The position numbers were made by a program, and so were the translations under genes. From Ensifer adhaerens (GTDB lineage Bacteria; Pseudomonadota; Alphaproteobacteria; Rhizobiales; Rhizobiaceae): a stretch of 64,000 bases of DNA. Under the pieces are notes generated by a model, which was given only the letters and a program-made list of their open reading frames with translations, was not told the DNA's origin and ran no database searches. Below are positions 1 through 10,139 of this stretch, in pieces; position 1 is the stretch's first letter; every line of letters starts with the position of its first letter. The DNA lies in assembly GCF_002940685.1 (NCBI RefSeq), contig NZ_PNFP01000004.1:434001-498000 (forward strand), given 5' to 3'.

Positions 1-230
1 GCCAGACGCTGATCTCCGGCGAGACCGGCCACAGGCTGTCGGACAGCCTCACCGGCGCCGTATCAGTCGCGACCGAGCTGCCGGCGGGCATGCTGGAGCA
101 AGCCCAGGCCGCCTTCATGACCGGCTTCAACGCAGCCGCCGCCATTTGCGCCCTCGCCATCGCTCTCATGGCGACGCTGGCAGCCATGACATTGCGGAAG
201 CCTGCCGCCGGCAAGGCTGCGAAATCGTGA
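1..230 (+). CDS. MFS drug exporter, C-terminal end (partial)
   Basis: Only the last 75 codons are in the window; the reading frame starts at base 3 and stops with TGA at 228-230. The visible part has a short soluble loop, an amphipathic stretch (LPAGMLEQAQAAFMTGF) and one final hydrophobic helix (ICALAIALMATLAAM), followed by a Lys-rich cytoplasmic tail. This is how DHA2-type (EmrB/QacA, 14-helix) major facilitator exporters end, where an 'AF..G...A' helix is followed by the last membrane segment. The subfamily is an inference from this tail. Substrate cannot be told. The gene runs in from the left edge and is followed by a RIME-like repeat. Confidence 0.65.
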   Translation, partial: QTLISGETGHRLSDSLTGAVSVATELPAGMLEQAQAAFMTGFNAAAAICALAIALMATLAAMTLRKPAAGKAAKS

Positions 231-351
231 TGGAGCGCCGGCGGTCCCTCGACGGAACTCCCCGCTTTAGGGTCGCTGGCCGGCGGCGCGCGATCCGCCA
301 ACGACAAAGGCCGCATCCTGCGACGCGGCCTTCTTGATTGTCTGGATCAGA

Positions 352-580
352 GCTGCCCCTCACTGTCCCGCCGGACATCTCTCCCCGCCAGGCGGGGAGA
401 GAAACGCTGGGGGCGCCCGCCCGGCATCCAGCCTGAAAAGACTGAGCGGCAGCCCACTCAAGAACGTGATGGGCGGCTCCATCGCCAATCTTGCTTTTAA
501 CCTCGCGAGGCTAGCGCGGCTTGCGCCCTTCTCCCCGCCTGGCGGGGAGAAGGTTCCGGCAGGCGAATGAGGGGCGCCAC
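352..580. repeat. RIME-like intergenic palindromic element, copy A
   Basis: This fills most of the 395-base gap between the exporter and ccoP. The left arm begins GCCCCTCACTGTCCCGCC and contains a hairpin around CTCTCCCCGCCAGGCGGGGAGAG (two halves, about 380-405). The right arm contains the hairpin TTCTCCCCGCC / GGCGGGGAGAA (about 531-551) and closes with GGCAGGCGAATGAGGGGC. The outer ends are inverted copies of each other (GCCCCTCA against TGAGGGGC). Five similar elements occur in other gaps of the window. The layout fits the Rhizobium-specific intergenic mosaic elements (RIME). I see no gene in the remainder of the gap. Confidence 0.8.
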
Positions 581-625
581 CATCACCTACGGATGTGTGG
601 CAGGTCCGCAAGCCCCTCGTTCCTC

Positions 626-1489
626 TTACTCGCCGCCACCCAGCGAATGCACGAAGATCGCGAGCTGCTTGACCGTGGTGTCGCCGAGGCGCGGCAGCCA
701 GGCGGGCATGACACCGTGCTTGGGTGCCTTCATCTGCGCGACGATCGCCTGTTCGCTCGAGCCGTTCAGCCACAGCGCATCGGCAAGGTTCGGCGCGCCG
801 AACTCGCGGTTGCCCTTGGCGTCGGCACCGTGGCACGAGGCGCAGTTGGCCTCGAACAGCGCCTTGCCCGGCTCAACCAGAGCGGCATCCGACGGCGTGC
901 CGGTGAGGCTGACGACATAGGCCGCCGTCTGCTTGATCTCTTCCGGCTGCAGGATTTCCGCGAAGGACGGCATCTCCGAGACGCGGGTCTCGTCGTCGCC
1001 GTTGTAGCGGATGCCGTGGGCGATCGTCTGGTAGATCTCCTCGGGCTTGCCGCCCCAGAGCCAGTCGTCGTCGTTCAGGTTCGGGAAGCCGGCAGAACCG
1101 GCCGCACCCGAGCCGTGGCACTGGGCGCAGTTGACCTTGAAGGCCGAGGCGCCGCCCGACACGGCGAAGTGCTGCAGCTGCGGATCGGCCATGATCTCGG
1201 CAAGCGAGCTCGACGCGATCTTCTCGAGGTTGCCGGCCTGGGCCGCCTTGGCACTGGCCAGTTCGGCGCTGACCTCGGCTCGGCTCGAATATCCGAGCAC
1301 GCCCTTGGTGGCGTCCGTCAGAAGCGGCACCGCCGGATAGACGATCATGTAGCCGACCGCCCAGACGATGGTCGCGTAGAAGGTATAGACCCACCAGCGC
1401 GGCATCGGGTTGTTGAGCTCGCGGATACCGTCCCATTCGTGACCGGTGGTCTCGACGCCGCTGATTTCGTCGACGTGTTTGTCCGCCAT
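626..1489 (-). CDS. ccoP: cbb3-type cytochrome c oxidase subunit III (CcoP/FixP)
   Basis: A 287-residue di-haem c subunit of the high-affinity cbb3 terminal oxidase. It passes electrons from the bc1 complex or soluble cytochrome c to CcoO. A cytoplasmic N-terminus is followed by one membrane helix (about residues 32-57), then a periplasmic domain with two haem c sites, CAQCH at 121-125 and CASCH at 216-220. Length is normal for the family. It is the last gene of ccoNOQP, starting 4 bases after the ccoQ stop. An FNR box upstream of ccoN suggests induction at low oxygen. No ccoGHIS (fixGHIS) genes follow; a repeat element and an unrelated exporter lie downstream. Confidence 0.97.
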   Translation of the reverse strand: MADKHVDEISGVETTGHEWDGIRELNNPMPRWWVYTFYATIVWAVGYMIVYPAVPLLTDATKGVLGYSSRAEVSAELASAKAAQAGNLEKIASSSLAEIMADPQLQHFAVSGGASAFKVNCAQCHGSGAAGSAGFPNLNDDDWLWGGKPEEIYQTIAHGIRYNGDDETRVSEMPSFAEILQPEEIKQTAAYVVSLTGTPSDAALVEPGKALFEANCASCHGADAKGNREFGAPNLADALWLNGSSEQAIVAQMKAPKHGVMPAWLPRLGDTTVKQLAIFVHSLGGGE

Positions 1490-1493
1490 TCTC

Positions 1494-1646
1494 TTAATCC
1501 TCCTTCAGGGGGATGGCTGCGGCATCATCGGCGGCCTTCTTGGCGCCGGGCCGGAACATGAAGGCAACGACGCCGAGGAAGAAGAGCGTCATCGCAAGAA
1601 GCGCCCAGCTATCGGCGAACTGGCGCATGGCCGTGTAGGTTTCCAT
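1494..1646 (-). CDS. ccoQ: cbb3 oxidase small subunit CcoQ/FixQ
   Basis: A 50-residue single-span membrane protein, METYTAMRQFADSW at the start, helix about residues 14-31, then a charged tail ending PLKED. CcoQ stabilises the assembled cbb3 oxidase. The gene lies between ccoO and ccoP on the same strand, with 12 bases to ccoO and 4 to ccoP. An AAGGAG-like ribosome site precedes the ATG. Position, size and topology identify it, as CcoQ is poorly conserved in sequence. Confidence 0.92.
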   Translation of the reverse strand: METYTAMRQFADSWALLAMTLFFLGVVAFMFRPGAKKAADDAAAIPLKED

Positions 1647-1658
1647 GTGCTGATCTCC

Positions 1659-2390
1659 TTAGCGATAACCGGTGGTGTCGTCGTAGGTGGAGAAGTCGAC
1701 CAGCGTGCCGAGCATCTGCAGATAGGCGACGAGCGCGTCCATCTCCGTCAGCTTCTGCGGATCGCCGTCGAAGTCGCCGAGCTTGGCCTTCGGATAGCGG
1801 CCCTCGACGCCCGACGTGTCAGCGTTCGGATCGGCCTGCGCCTTGATGTCGGCAAGCGCGTTGTCGATCATCTCGTCCGTGTAGGGCACGCCGACGGCCT
1901 TGTTGGCCTTGAGGTTCGCGGCGATGTTGTTCACGTCGAGCGGCGTCGCCTTGAGGAAGGCGTAGCTCGGCATCACCGATTCCGGCACCACCGAGCGCGG
2001 CTCGATCATGTGCTGCACGTGCCATTCGTTGGAGTAGCGGTCACCGACGCGGGCGAGATCCGGTCCCGTGCGTTTGGAGCCCCACTGGAACGGATGGTCG
2101 TACATGGACTCCGCCGCCAGCGAGTAGTGACCGTAGCGCTCCACCTCGTCGCGGAACGGACGGATCATCTGGCTGTGACAGACATAGCAGCCCTCACGCA
2201 CATAGATGTCGCGGCCGGCAAGCTCCAGCGGCGAATAGGGCCGCATGCCTTCCACCTTCTCGATGGTGTTTTCGAGATAGAACAGCGGTGCGATTTCCAC
2301 GATGCCGCCGACGGAGACGACGAGCAGCGAGCCGACGAGAAGCAGCGTCGCGTTGCGTTCGAGCGTCGCGTGTTTGTCGAGAATGGACAT
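1659..2390 (-). CDS. ccoO: cbb3-type cytochrome c oxidase subunit II (CcoO/FixO)
   Basis: A 243-residue membrane-anchored mono-haem cytochrome c that relays electrons from CcoP to the CcoN catalytic core. An N-terminal anchor helix (about residues 15-33) precedes the haem-binding CYVCH at 68-72, set in the family signature [19 protein letters not shown] chose ATG 2390 ([13 protein letters not shown]); the frame is open further upstream, but that would overlap the end of ccoN and add 22 residues unlike the family. The gene starts 13 bases after ccoN and is followed by ccoQ. Confidence 0.96.
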   Translation of the reverse strand: MSILDKHATLERNATLLLVGSLLVVSVGGIVEIAPLFYLENTIEKVEGMRPYSPLELAGRDIYVREGCYVCHSQMIRPFRDEVERYGHYSLAAESMYDHPFQWGSKRTGPDLARVGDRYSNEWHVQHMIEPRSVVPESVMPSYAFLKATPLDVNNIAANLKANKAVGVPYTDEMIDNALADIKAQADPNADTSGVEGRYPKAKLGDFDGDPQKLTEMDALVAYLQMLGTLVDFSTYDDTTGYR

Positions 2391-2403
2391 GGGTGATGCC
2401 CTC

Positions 2404-4032
2404 CTATTCCGCAGCCTTGAGCGCGGGCGTCGCTCCGAAGATCGGAGCTTCGTCACGCACGCGGCCGAGGATGGTCATGGTTACGTTGAAGGCCATGAGC
2501 AGAGCTCCGGCGAGGAAGAGTGCGCCGCCAAGGGCACGCAGCACGTAGTAGGGAACCATGGCTGCGACCGATTCCGCGAAGGAATAGACGAGGAAGCCCT
2601 GGTCGTCGTATTCGCGCCACATCAGGCCCTGCTGGATGCCGGCGACCCACATGACCGCCGCGTAGACGACGATGCCGAGCGTGGCGAGCCAGAAGTGCCA
2701 GTTGACCATGCGCACGCTGTAGAGGCGCTCGCGGTTCCACAGCTTCGGAACGAGATAGTAGATCGCGCCGAAGGTGATGAGGCCGTTCCAGCCGAGCGCG
2801 CCGGAATGCACGTGGCCGATGGTCCAGTCGGTGTAGTGGCTGAGCGAGTTGACCGTCTTGATCGACATCATCGGACCTTCGAAGGTCGCCATGCCGTAGA
2901 AGGCGACCGCCATCACCATCATGCGGATGATCGGGTCGGTGCGGATCTTGTCCCAGGCGCCAGACAGCGTCATCAGGCCGTTGATCATGCCGCCCCAGGA
3001 GGGCATCCACAGCATGACCGAGAACACCATGCCGAGCGTCTGCGCCCAGTCGGGCAGCGCGGTATAGTGCAGGTGGTGCGGGCCTGCCCAGATGTACATG
3101 AAGATCAGCGACCAGAAGTGGATGATCGACAGACGATAGGAATAGACGGGGCGGTTCGCCTGCTTCGGGATGAAGTAGTACATCATGCCGAGGAAGCCGG
3201 CCGTCAGGAAGAAGCCGACGGCGTTATGCCCGTACCACCACTGCGTCAGCGCATCCTGCACGCCGGCGAAGGCCGAATAGCTCTTGGAGCCGAGGAAGGA
3301 GACCGGCACCGCCAGGTTGTTGACGATGTGCAGCATCGCGATCGTGACGATGAAGGCGAGGTAGAACCAGTTGGCCACATAGATATGCGGCTCCTTGCGG
3401 GTCAGAAGCGTGCCGAGGAAGACCGCGAGATAGGCGACCCAGACGATCGTCAGCCACAGGTCCACATACCATTCCGGCTCCGCATATTCCTTCGACTGGG
3501 TGATGCCCAGCAGGTAGCCGGTGGCCGCCATGACGATGAAGAGCTGGTAGCCCCAGAACACGAACCAGCCGAGATTGCCGCCGAAGAGACGCGCGCGGCT
3601 GGTACGCTGGACGATGTAGAAGGACGTCGCGATCAGCGCGTTGCCGCCGAAGGCAAAGATGACCGCCGAGGTGTGCAGCGGCCGCATGCGGCCGAAGTTG
3701 AACCAGGGCTCGATGTTGAGGTCCGGAAAGGCGAGCTGGAGCGCAACCACGACGCCCACGAGAAAGCCGACGACGCCCCAGAAGACGGTGGCGATCACGC
3801 CATACTTGACCACCTCGTCGAAATATTCCGACTGCGGTGGCGGCGGCGATGCCCTGCCCGCGGAAGCCGGGCTGAATTCGATGCGGCGCATCAGCATGAT
3901 CGTGCCGGCAAGAAGCACGAAGAACAGCACCCACATATGGGCCTCGAAGTGCCGGTCCTGCGCAAACCCGGCGCCGATGAGCGCCAGGAATGCACCGACC
4001 CCGAGCAGGATCATCTCGAAAGTGTATTTCAT
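2404..4032 (-). CDS. ccoN: cbb3-type cytochrome c oxidase subunit I (CcoN/FixN)
   Basis: The 542-residue catalytic subunit, with about 12 membrane helices holding a low-spin haem b and the haem b3-CuB site where O2 is reduced. Visible ligand motifs include [29 protein letters not shown] (CuB histidine with neighbouring Tyr), AGPHHLHYT and [13 protein letters not shown], all in family order. ATG 4032 ([11 protein letters not shown]) is preferred; earlier in-frame codons give a non-conserved leader. It is the first gene of ccoNOQP. A perfect FNR/FixK box lies about 100 bases upstream, so expression should rise under microoxia. Confidence 0.97.
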   Translation of the reverse strand: MKYTFEMILLGVGAFLALIGAGFAQDRHFEAHMWVLFFVLLAGTIMLMRRIEFSPASAGRASPPPPQSEYFDEVVKYGVIATVFWGVVGFLVGVVVALQLAFPDLNIEPWFNFGRMRPLHTSAVIFAFGGNALIATSFYIVQRTSRARLFGGNLGWFVFWGYQLFIVMAATGYLLGITQSKEYAEPEWYVDLWLTIVWVAYLAVFLGTLLTRKEPHIYVANWFYLAFIVTIAMLHIVNNLAVPVSFLGSKSYSAFAGVQDALTQWWYGHNAVGFFLTAGFLGMMYYFIPKQANRPVYSYRLSIIHFWSLIFMYIWAGPHHLHYTALPDWAQTLGMVFSVMLWMPSWGGMINGLMTLSGAWDKIRTDPIIRMMVMAVAFYGMATFEGPMMSIKTVNSLSHYTDWTIGHVHSGALGWNGLITFGAIYYLVPKLWNRERLYSVRMVNWHFWLATLGIVVYAAVMWVAGIQQGLMWREYDDQGFLVYSFAESVAAMVPYYVLRALGGALFLAGALLMAFNVTMTILGRVRDEAPIFGATPALKAAE

Positions 4033-4133
4033 GGTTGGGTCCCCAACTTGGTCCGAACGCACGCGACAACACCCCGAAACGAGGGGTGTCACCGCAGCTT
4101 GCCGGAAAGTGTCAGAATCGGGGCAGTCCGGCC

Positions 4134-4147
4134 TTGATTCAGATCAA
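4134..4147. promoter_or_regulatory. FNR/FixK-type anaerobox between ccoN and the hemerythrin-like gene
   Basis: The sequence TTGATTCAGATCAA is a perfect match to TTGAT-N4-ATCAA, the site read by Fnr, FnrN and FixK regulators. It is 102 bases before the ccoN start (minus) and 73 bases before the hemerythrin-like start (plus), so one dimer could serve both divergent promoters. The window's own FnrN (14015-14752) has the ETVSR recognition helix that reads TTGAT. Function is inferred from the match and its position. Confidence 0.88.
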
Positions 4148-4219
4148 GGCTATGCCACCTCGTTTGGATCATCCTCGGCAAACAATAGGGAGCGCCGTGG
4201 GAGTTGGCGTCTGAAGCAG

Positions 4220-4720
4220 ATGAAAAAGACTTTTGAAGAGGGACGAATTCGCAGCCGCCTGGACCCCGCGCCCCGGCAGCAGCCGGTCGCCGAGCCGTTT
4301 GCCTGGCTTGCCCGCGCCCACGAGGAGCAGTTGGCGCTCTGCGCCTGTCTCGAGGAAATCGCCGACAGCCTGCCTGCGGAGATCGACCGGCAGAAATGCG
4401 TCTACGCCGCCAAGGTTCTGGAGCCGCTGATCCGCGAGATGCATTCGGGTGAGGAAAACCTGGTCTTCCCCTGGATCGAACGCACCTACCGCTCAGACCC
4501 GACGCTCGGCGCGACGCTGGAGCGGCTGAAATACGAACACTGCGAGGACGAGTGCTTCGCGGAGGAACTGACGGAAATGCTGGAGCGCCTGGGGGCGGCC
4601 GACGAGACGGTCAACGCCGAGACCGCCGGCTACATGCTGCGCGGCTTCTTTACGAGCCTCAGACGGCACGTCGGTTTCGAGCAGGAATGCCTGCGCAGCA
4701 TCACCGCGCCGGCCGGATAG
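4220..4720 (+). CDS. Hemerythrin-like HHE domain protein
   Basis: A 166-residue soluble protein built as a four-helix bundle of the hemerythrin/HHE class, which holds a di-iron centre and senses or buffers O2, NO or iron. Candidate iron ligands occur in the expected order and spacing: His34, His75 with Glu79, His107 with Glu111, and His150 with Glu154. The chosen start is ATG 4220 (MKKTFEEGRIR); the first 22 residues are a charged tail before the bundle. The gene faces ccoNOQP across a shared FNR box, which suggests expression at low oxygen and a role in O2 or NO handling near the oxidase. Specific ligand and partner are unknown. Confidence 0.85.
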   Translation: MKKTFEEGRIRSRLDPAPRQQPVAEPFAWLARAHEEQLALCACLEEIADSLPAEIDRQKCVYAAKVLEPLIREMHSGEENLVFPWIERTYRSDPTLGATLERLKYEHCEDECFAEELTEMLERLGAADETVNAETAGYMLRGFFTSLRRHVGFEQECLRSITAPAG

Positions 4721-4825
4721 CGGGCGCTTCCGCCGTCGCCGCCGGACGATAGCTGGCCGCCGCTGCCGATGTGCCGCAATCGTCGGTGAATGAACCGACC
4801 CGGGTTTCGAGCGAGTGGTCAACGA

Positions 4826-5401
4826 TCATGCTTCGCTCGTCTCCGCTTCGCGCTCGTCCCAGTCGCTGCGCAGCAACGTCGTGACATGCTCGATCGTCTG
4901 CCTGCCATCGGCCATGCAGCGGCTGGCGACTTCAGCGACGCGCCGATATCCGAGCTTCCGCTGCATTGCCCAGGAATTTTCGTTGCCGTCGAAGTAACCG
5001 TTGATCAGCTTTTTCAGGCCCAGGTCGCGAAAGGCGAAACGGATCTTCGCCTCGAACGCTTCACGTCCATAGCCACGCCCCTGGTAAGCCTTGGCGATCC
5101 AGATTCCGCCGCCGGCCGTCCCGGCCTGCCAGTCGATCTTGTTGAGACTGACGCCCCCGATCATCCGTCGTTCGGATCTGAGTTCGATCGCAAATTCATA
5201 TGCGACCGGCCGAGTGCTTGCGGTAGAAATCGCCTGGCACCGACGGATCCAATCCTCGGCATGCGAGATCGAATAGGGGTTGGGAACGAAGGCGAGCCAC
5301 TTTGCAAGCTGAAGGTCGTTCAAGCCGAGCGCGAGCTGTTCGATGTCCTCCTCACTCCAGGGTCGGAGGATAAGGCGCGGCGCTTCTATTCTGATCCCCA
5401 C
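4826..5401 (-). CDS. GNAT-family N-acetyltransferase
   Basis: A 191-residue acyl-CoA N-acetyltransferase of the RimJ/RimL-like class (opening IEAPRLILRPWSEEDIEQLA). The acetyl-CoA-binding loop motif is visible as AYQGRGYGREAFEA, followed by the NENSWAMQRKLGYRRV signature of this class. The start is uncertain: GTG 5401 is proposed because GGAAGGAG (5413-5420, minus) lies about 11 bases upstream and the family begins just there. An open frame continues upstream without family resemblance. Substrate cannot be predicted; it stands alone. Confidence 0.85.
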   Translation of the reverse strand: MGIRIEAPRLILRPWSEEDIEQLALGLNDLQLAKWLAFVPNPYSISHAEDWIRRCQAISTASTRPVAYEFAIELRSERRMIGGVSLNKIDWQAGTAGGGIWIAKAYQGRGYGREAFEAKIRFAFRDLGLKKLINGYFDGNENSWAMQRKLGYRRVAEVASRCMADGRQTIEHVTTLLRSDWDEREAETSEA

Positions 5402-5514
5402 GACGTTGCAGGCTCCTTCCCGGCCTTGTGTTGAAGAGATCGGCACGGCGCCGCACATCGTTCCACGGCCAGGTCCAGCCCGAAACAAAAAGACGTCAGG
5501 AATGCCGGGAACGA

Positions 5515-6225
5515 CTAGGCGGCGATCGCGCGGCGGCGGTCGGCATGTTCCTGGATCACCAGAATGGCGCCGATGAGCTTGCCGGTGCTCGACATGCAGG
5601 GCGTCAAGCGGCAGCGCACCACCACCGTGCGCGCATCGACCGTCTTGGCGAAGGTGTAGTCGACCACCTCGCCGGCGAAACACCGGTCGAGATAGGATTT
5701 CACCCGGAGTTCGAAACGCTGGATGCCGATGAACTCGACGATGTGCCGGCCGATGAGATCCATCGGGCGGCTTTCCAGATGGTCGGCATTGCGCGGATTG
5801 GTGTAGAGATAGCGGTAATCGGGCGTGATCACCGCCAGCCGGTCCGGGAAGCTGTCGAGAATCGCCTCGTTGAGCAATCCTTCGTCCGCCCTGCCCTTGT
5901 TGGGCTGCGCCGGCAGGCGTTCCAGTTGCAGGTCGGCCAGGTTCTCCGCACCCGTCGCCGCGAAATAGCGGTTGATCAGCGACTGCAGCAGCTGCGAATG
6001 GCGCAGCACGCAGGAAATGTCGTCGGCCTCGACGCGCAGGATGTCGATCAGGAACTGGAACTGAAGCCGGGCGTCTTCGACGCTCACCGCCTTTTCGTCG
6101 TAGACGGATCTCAAGATCGGATCCAGTTCGCGATCCAGAATCCCGATCAGATGCTCGTCTGCCGTACGTACGGCATACTGCAGCTGCGAATACTTGAACC
6201 AGAACAGCTCAATCAGTGCGTTCAA
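5515..6225 (-). CDS. PAS domain protein (fold-4-like signalling protein)
   Basis: A protein of about 236 residues: a helical N-terminal half (NALIELFWFKYSQLQYAVRT...) and a C-terminal PAS domain (about residues 125-230) with ILDSFPDRLAVITPDYRYLYTNPRN and the later 'RLTPCMSSTGKLIGAILVIQE' region split across 210-230. No kinase, cyclase or HTH output domain is present, so it may be a sensor or adaptor that acts through a partner. Start is unsure: TTG 6225 is chosen because the 57 in-frame codons before it are not protein-like. It lies downstream of an AT-rich gap and has no operon partner. Confidence 0.75.
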   Translation of the reverse strand: MNALIELFWFKYSQLQYAVRTADEHLIGILDRELDPILRSVYDEKAVSVEDARLQFQFLIDILRVEADDISCVLRHSQLLQSLINRYFAATGAENLADLQLERLPAQPNKGRADEGLLNEAILDSFPDRLAVITPDYRYLYTNPRNADHLESRPMDLIGRHIVEFIGIQRFELRVKSYLDRCFAGEVVDYTFAKTVDARTVVVRCRLTPCMSSTGKLIGAILVIQEHADRRRAIAA

Positions 6226-6595
6226 TTCGAAACCCCAATTCCCCCACGGCAAAGCCGCTTCGATGCACTTACAATTCAGGCGCAGATGTTCAGGACACCG
6301 ATCTGGTTCTTGATGTTTCCCCCACCGCTTTCGCGTAAAACCGCACCACCCGGGCCACCCAAAGCGCTTGCAGTCTTTTTCGCACGCAACGGGCATAAGT
6401 TTACACTCATTGCGATAGCGTTCAACAGCAGAAAGAAAAACTTAACGTTTACGCACGTTTTCAAAGGAGGTTCGGCGCGCCGGCCCGCCGGGGCATGGGC
6501 AAAACGCAAAAGCCCGGCACAGGCTGCCGAGCTTGCGGAAGGTCAAGCCGCCGTGCGCCGGACGCAAGCTGGCTGAGGGCGGGTGCTGATGAGAA
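6226..6595. other. Intergenic region, partly AT-rich, no gene recognised
   Basis: This 370-base gap separates the PAS gene from lpxXL. Bases 6375-6470 are clearly richer in A and T than the surroundings and may hold the PAS-gene promoter on the minus strand. The right part contains the terminator of the lpxXL transcript (6510-6534). I see no convincing coding region or RNA family. Confidence 0.5.
6502..6534 (-). terminator. Intrinsic terminator of the acpXL-lpxXL cluster
   Basis: Read on the minus strand, the arms AAGCTCGGCA and TGCCGGGCTT form a 10-position stem with one mismatch and a 5-base loop (6510-6534). They are followed by TTTGCGTTTTG. It lies 62 bases beyond the lpxXL stop codon and would end that transcript. 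Confidence 0.75.
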
Positions 6596-7531
6596 TCAGT
6601 CTTTCAAGTACCGTTTGATGTGCCAGCGGTCATGATACCAGAGCCATTGACCCGGATACTCCCTCACCCAGCTTTCGACCTTGTCGTTCAGCACCTGCGC
6701 CGTGGCGGTGACGTCGACGCTGCCGTCGGACTTGCGGGGGATGGCGATCGCCGGTTCGATCTCCAGCCGGAAACGGCCGCCCGGCAGGCGGATGCAGCGG
6801 GCCGGGTACACCTCGCAGTTGAACTGGCGCACGAGCTTGGCAAGCAGCGGGTTGGTCTGCACGTCCTGGCCGAAGAACTTGGTCTTCAGCCCCTTGCGGA
6901 ACTTCTGGTCGACCAGAACACCCACCCCCTGGCCGCGTTCGAGCTGGCGGGCGAGCGCAAAGGAAGAGCCGGCATGCGACGGCACGAGCTTACCCATGCG
7001 CTCCTCGCGGAACTTGAACACCTTTTCGGCCACATAAGGGTTGTTCGGCGGGCGGAAGAGCACCGTCACGTCGAGCCCGAAGGCGGAGCCGGCCACCGGC
7101 AGCATCTCGAAATTGCCGCTGTGGGCGGTAAAGACGATGAAGGGACGCGGATTGTCGCGAAGCTCAAGGAACAAGGGAATGCCCGAGACCTCGACCCGGC
7201 CGGGCGTCGTGCGCTCCGGGTCAAAGTCGAAGAGCCGATCAAGGAACACGTATTCGGCCGCCATGCGGCCCATGTTGCCCCAGCTTTCGAGCGCGATCTC
7301 GTTGATCTCCGCTTCGCTCTTTTCCGGAAAGGCGTTGCGCAGGTTGGTGAGCGTCAGCTTCTGGCGGCTGGTCTTCGGGCCGATGAACCGCAGGGCGCGA
7401 TCCATGAAGCTGATCGCGCCGTCGGCGGGAAACATCTTCAGGATCGTCAAGAGCAGGAACACGAACTGCGCAATCAGCCACTGGCGGAAACGATCCGCCG
7501 CCAGCACCAGCCGTGTGATCACCATGCGCAC
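6596..7531 (-). CDS. lpxXL: Lipid A very-long-chain acyltransferase LpxXL
   Basis: A 311-residue HtrB/LpxL-family inner-membrane acyltransferase. In rhizobia LpxXL moves the 27-hydroxyoctacosanoyl chain from AcpXL to the lipid A precursor. An N-terminal hydrophobic anchor spans about residues 19-33. The catalytic HX4E motif is His137...Glu142 in FTAHSGNFEML, followed by the VLFRPPNNPYVAEKVFKFRE and GVLVDQKFRKG family blocks. It is the last gene of the acpXL cluster, 6 bases after the adh2XL stop, and is followed by a terminator. Assignment as LpxXL rather than a plain LpxL rests on the neighbours. Confidence 0.93.
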   Translation of the reverse strand: MRMVITRLVLAADRFRQWLIAQFVFLLLTILKMFPADGAISFMDRALRFIGPKTSRQKLTLTNLRNAFPEKSEAEINEIALESWGNMGRMAAEYVFLDRLFDFDPERTTPGRVEVSGIPLFLELRDNPRPFIVFTAHSGNFEMLPVAGSAFGLDVTVLFRPPNNPYVAEKVFKFREERMGKLVPSHAGSSFALARQLERGQGVGVLVDQKFRKGLKTKFFGQDVQTNPLLAKLVRQFNCEVYPARCIRLPGGRFRLEIEPAIAIPRKSDGSVDVTATAQVLNDKVESWVREYPGQWLWYHDRWHIKRYLKD

Positions 7532-7537
7532 GTCGGA

Positions 7538-8566
7538 TCAATCCATCTTCAGGATGATCTTGCCGAAGATCTGGCGCGATTCCATGCGCTCCAGCGCCCG
7601 GTCGATCTCATCGAGGCTGATTTCAGTGTCGATCACCGGATGCACGAGACCGCGGGCCATCTTCTGCATGGCGTTGGCCATGTTTTCCATGCGGCAGCCG
7701 AAGGAGCCGAGCAGCTTCAGCTGCTGCTGGAAGAGCATCATCAGGTTCATGTCGGTGGACACGCCCGAGGTCGAGCCGCAGGTGACGAGACGGCCGCCAC
7801 GCTTCATGCAGAGCATCGAACCGGCCCAGGTGTCCTTGCCGACATGTTCGAAGACGACGTCGACACCCTTCTTCTTGGTGAGCTTGCGCACCACACCCTC
7901 GAAACGGTCGGTGCGGTAGTTGATGACGTGATCGGCACCAAGCGCCTTCGCCTTCTCGATCTTGTCGTCGGAGCCGACCGTGGTGATCACGGTGCAGCCG
8001 ATCTTCTTGGCGAGCTGGATCGCCGCCGAGCCGATGCCGGAACCGCCGGCATGGACGAGGATGGTTTCACCGGGCTCGAGCTTGGCATTGTCGAAGAGCA
8101 TGTGCTCGACGGTGCCGAAAGTGACCGGGGCAAGGGCTGCGGCAACCGCGTCGACGCCCGGAGGCGCCGGAACGAGCAGGCGCGCCGGCAGGTTGATCTT
8201 TTCCTGAGCGAAGCCGTCGAGATGGAAGCCGTGTACGCCACCGACATGTTCGCAGAGGTTGTCGCGGCCTTCCTTGCACGGCCGGCACAGACCGCAGGTG
8301 CGCGCGCCATAGACCGAAACGAGCTGGCCCGGAAGCACGCTCGAAACGCCCGGACCGATGCTGTCCACGACGCCGGAGGCTTCCGCACCGATGACGAGCG
8401 GCATCTTGCGCTTGGCAAAGGCCATGCCCCGCCAGCCCCAGACGTCGATATGATTGAGCGCGACCGCCTTGACGCGCAGCGTCACCTCGCCGGGGCCGGG
8501 TGCTTCCGGTTCCGGGATGTCGGTGATTTCGAGCTTGCGGTCATCGAGCAGTTGCAGGGCGCGCAT
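7538..8566 (-). CDS. adh2XL: Zinc-type alcohol dehydrogenase of the VLCFA cluster (Adh2XL)
   Basis: A 342-residue MDR-family oxidoreductase. The N-terminal GroES-like domain has the zinc-site cysteines of the CGLCRPCKEGRDNLCEH region, and a Rossmann NAD(P) domain follows (ILVHAGGSGIGSAAIQLAKK). In the rhizobial acpXL cluster such a gene lies between fabF1XL and lpxXL. A role in making or reducing an intermediate of 27-hydroxyoctacosanoate is presumed, but the exact reaction is not established. It is separated from fabF1XL by 277 bases holding a RIME-like repeat. Confidence 0.88.
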   Translation of the reverse strand: MRALQLLDDRKLEITDIPEPEAPGPGEVTLRVKAVALNHIDVWGWRGMAFAKRKMPLVIGAEASGVVDSIGPGVSSVLPGQLVSVYGARTCGLCRPCKEGRDNLCEHVGGVHGFHLDGFAQEKINLPARLLVPAPPGVDAVAAALAPVTFGTVEHMLFDNAKLEPGETILVHAGGSGIGSAAIQLAKKIGCTVITTVGSDDKIEKAKALGADHVINYRTDRFEGVVRKLTKKKGVDVVFEHVGKDTWAGSMLCMKRGGRLVTCGSTSGVSTDMNLMMLFQQQLKLLGSFGCRMENMANAMQKMARGLVHPVIDTEISLDEIDRALERMESRQIFGKIILKMD

Positions 8567-8646
8567 GGTTCTTCCTTTAAATGTTCAGATCGACAGGCGG
8601 CATATACACGTCTTGTGGGCATGTCGCCATTCTACAGAGAGCGGCG

Positions 8647-8822
8647 CTACCCCCCTCTGCCCTGCCGGGCATCGCCCCCACAAGGGGGGAGATTGGATGT
8701 GGCACCCCTTTGCCCTTCACGAAAAGCACCGAAATCGGGCCTTGCTATTGGAGCGATCGGCCGGCCGCGCGTCGATCTCCCCCCTTGTGGGGGCGATGGC
8801 CGGCAGGCCAGAGGGGGTATTT
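8647..8822. repeat. RIME-like element, copy B, inside the acpXL cluster
   Basis: The left arm reads CCCCCTCTGCCCTGCCGGGC, then CGCCCCCACAAGGGGGGAGA. The right arm is its inverted copy, ending TGGCCGGCAGGCCAGAGGGGG. It is a second sequence type compared with the other copies: the hairpin core is CCCCCACAAGGGGG rather than TCTCCCCGCNNGCGGGGAGA. It fills the 277-base gap between fabF1XL and adh2XL, so a transcript running through the cluster would contain a long palindromic RNA here. Confidence 0.82.
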
Positions 8823-8843
8823 CGTTTCGCCGGGTTTTCCGGC

Positions 8844-10127
<1,284 letters not shown>

Positions 10128-10139
10128 CAATCGTTCCTC

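Noticed and set aside
2302-4137. A plus-strand frame of over 600 codons across ccoN
   Set aside because: It is the antisense shadow of ccoN. High GC with strong codon bias leaves the opposite strand free of stops; the product is rich in His, Asp, Glu and Arg with no fold. The same applies to the long plus-strand frame across cobN.
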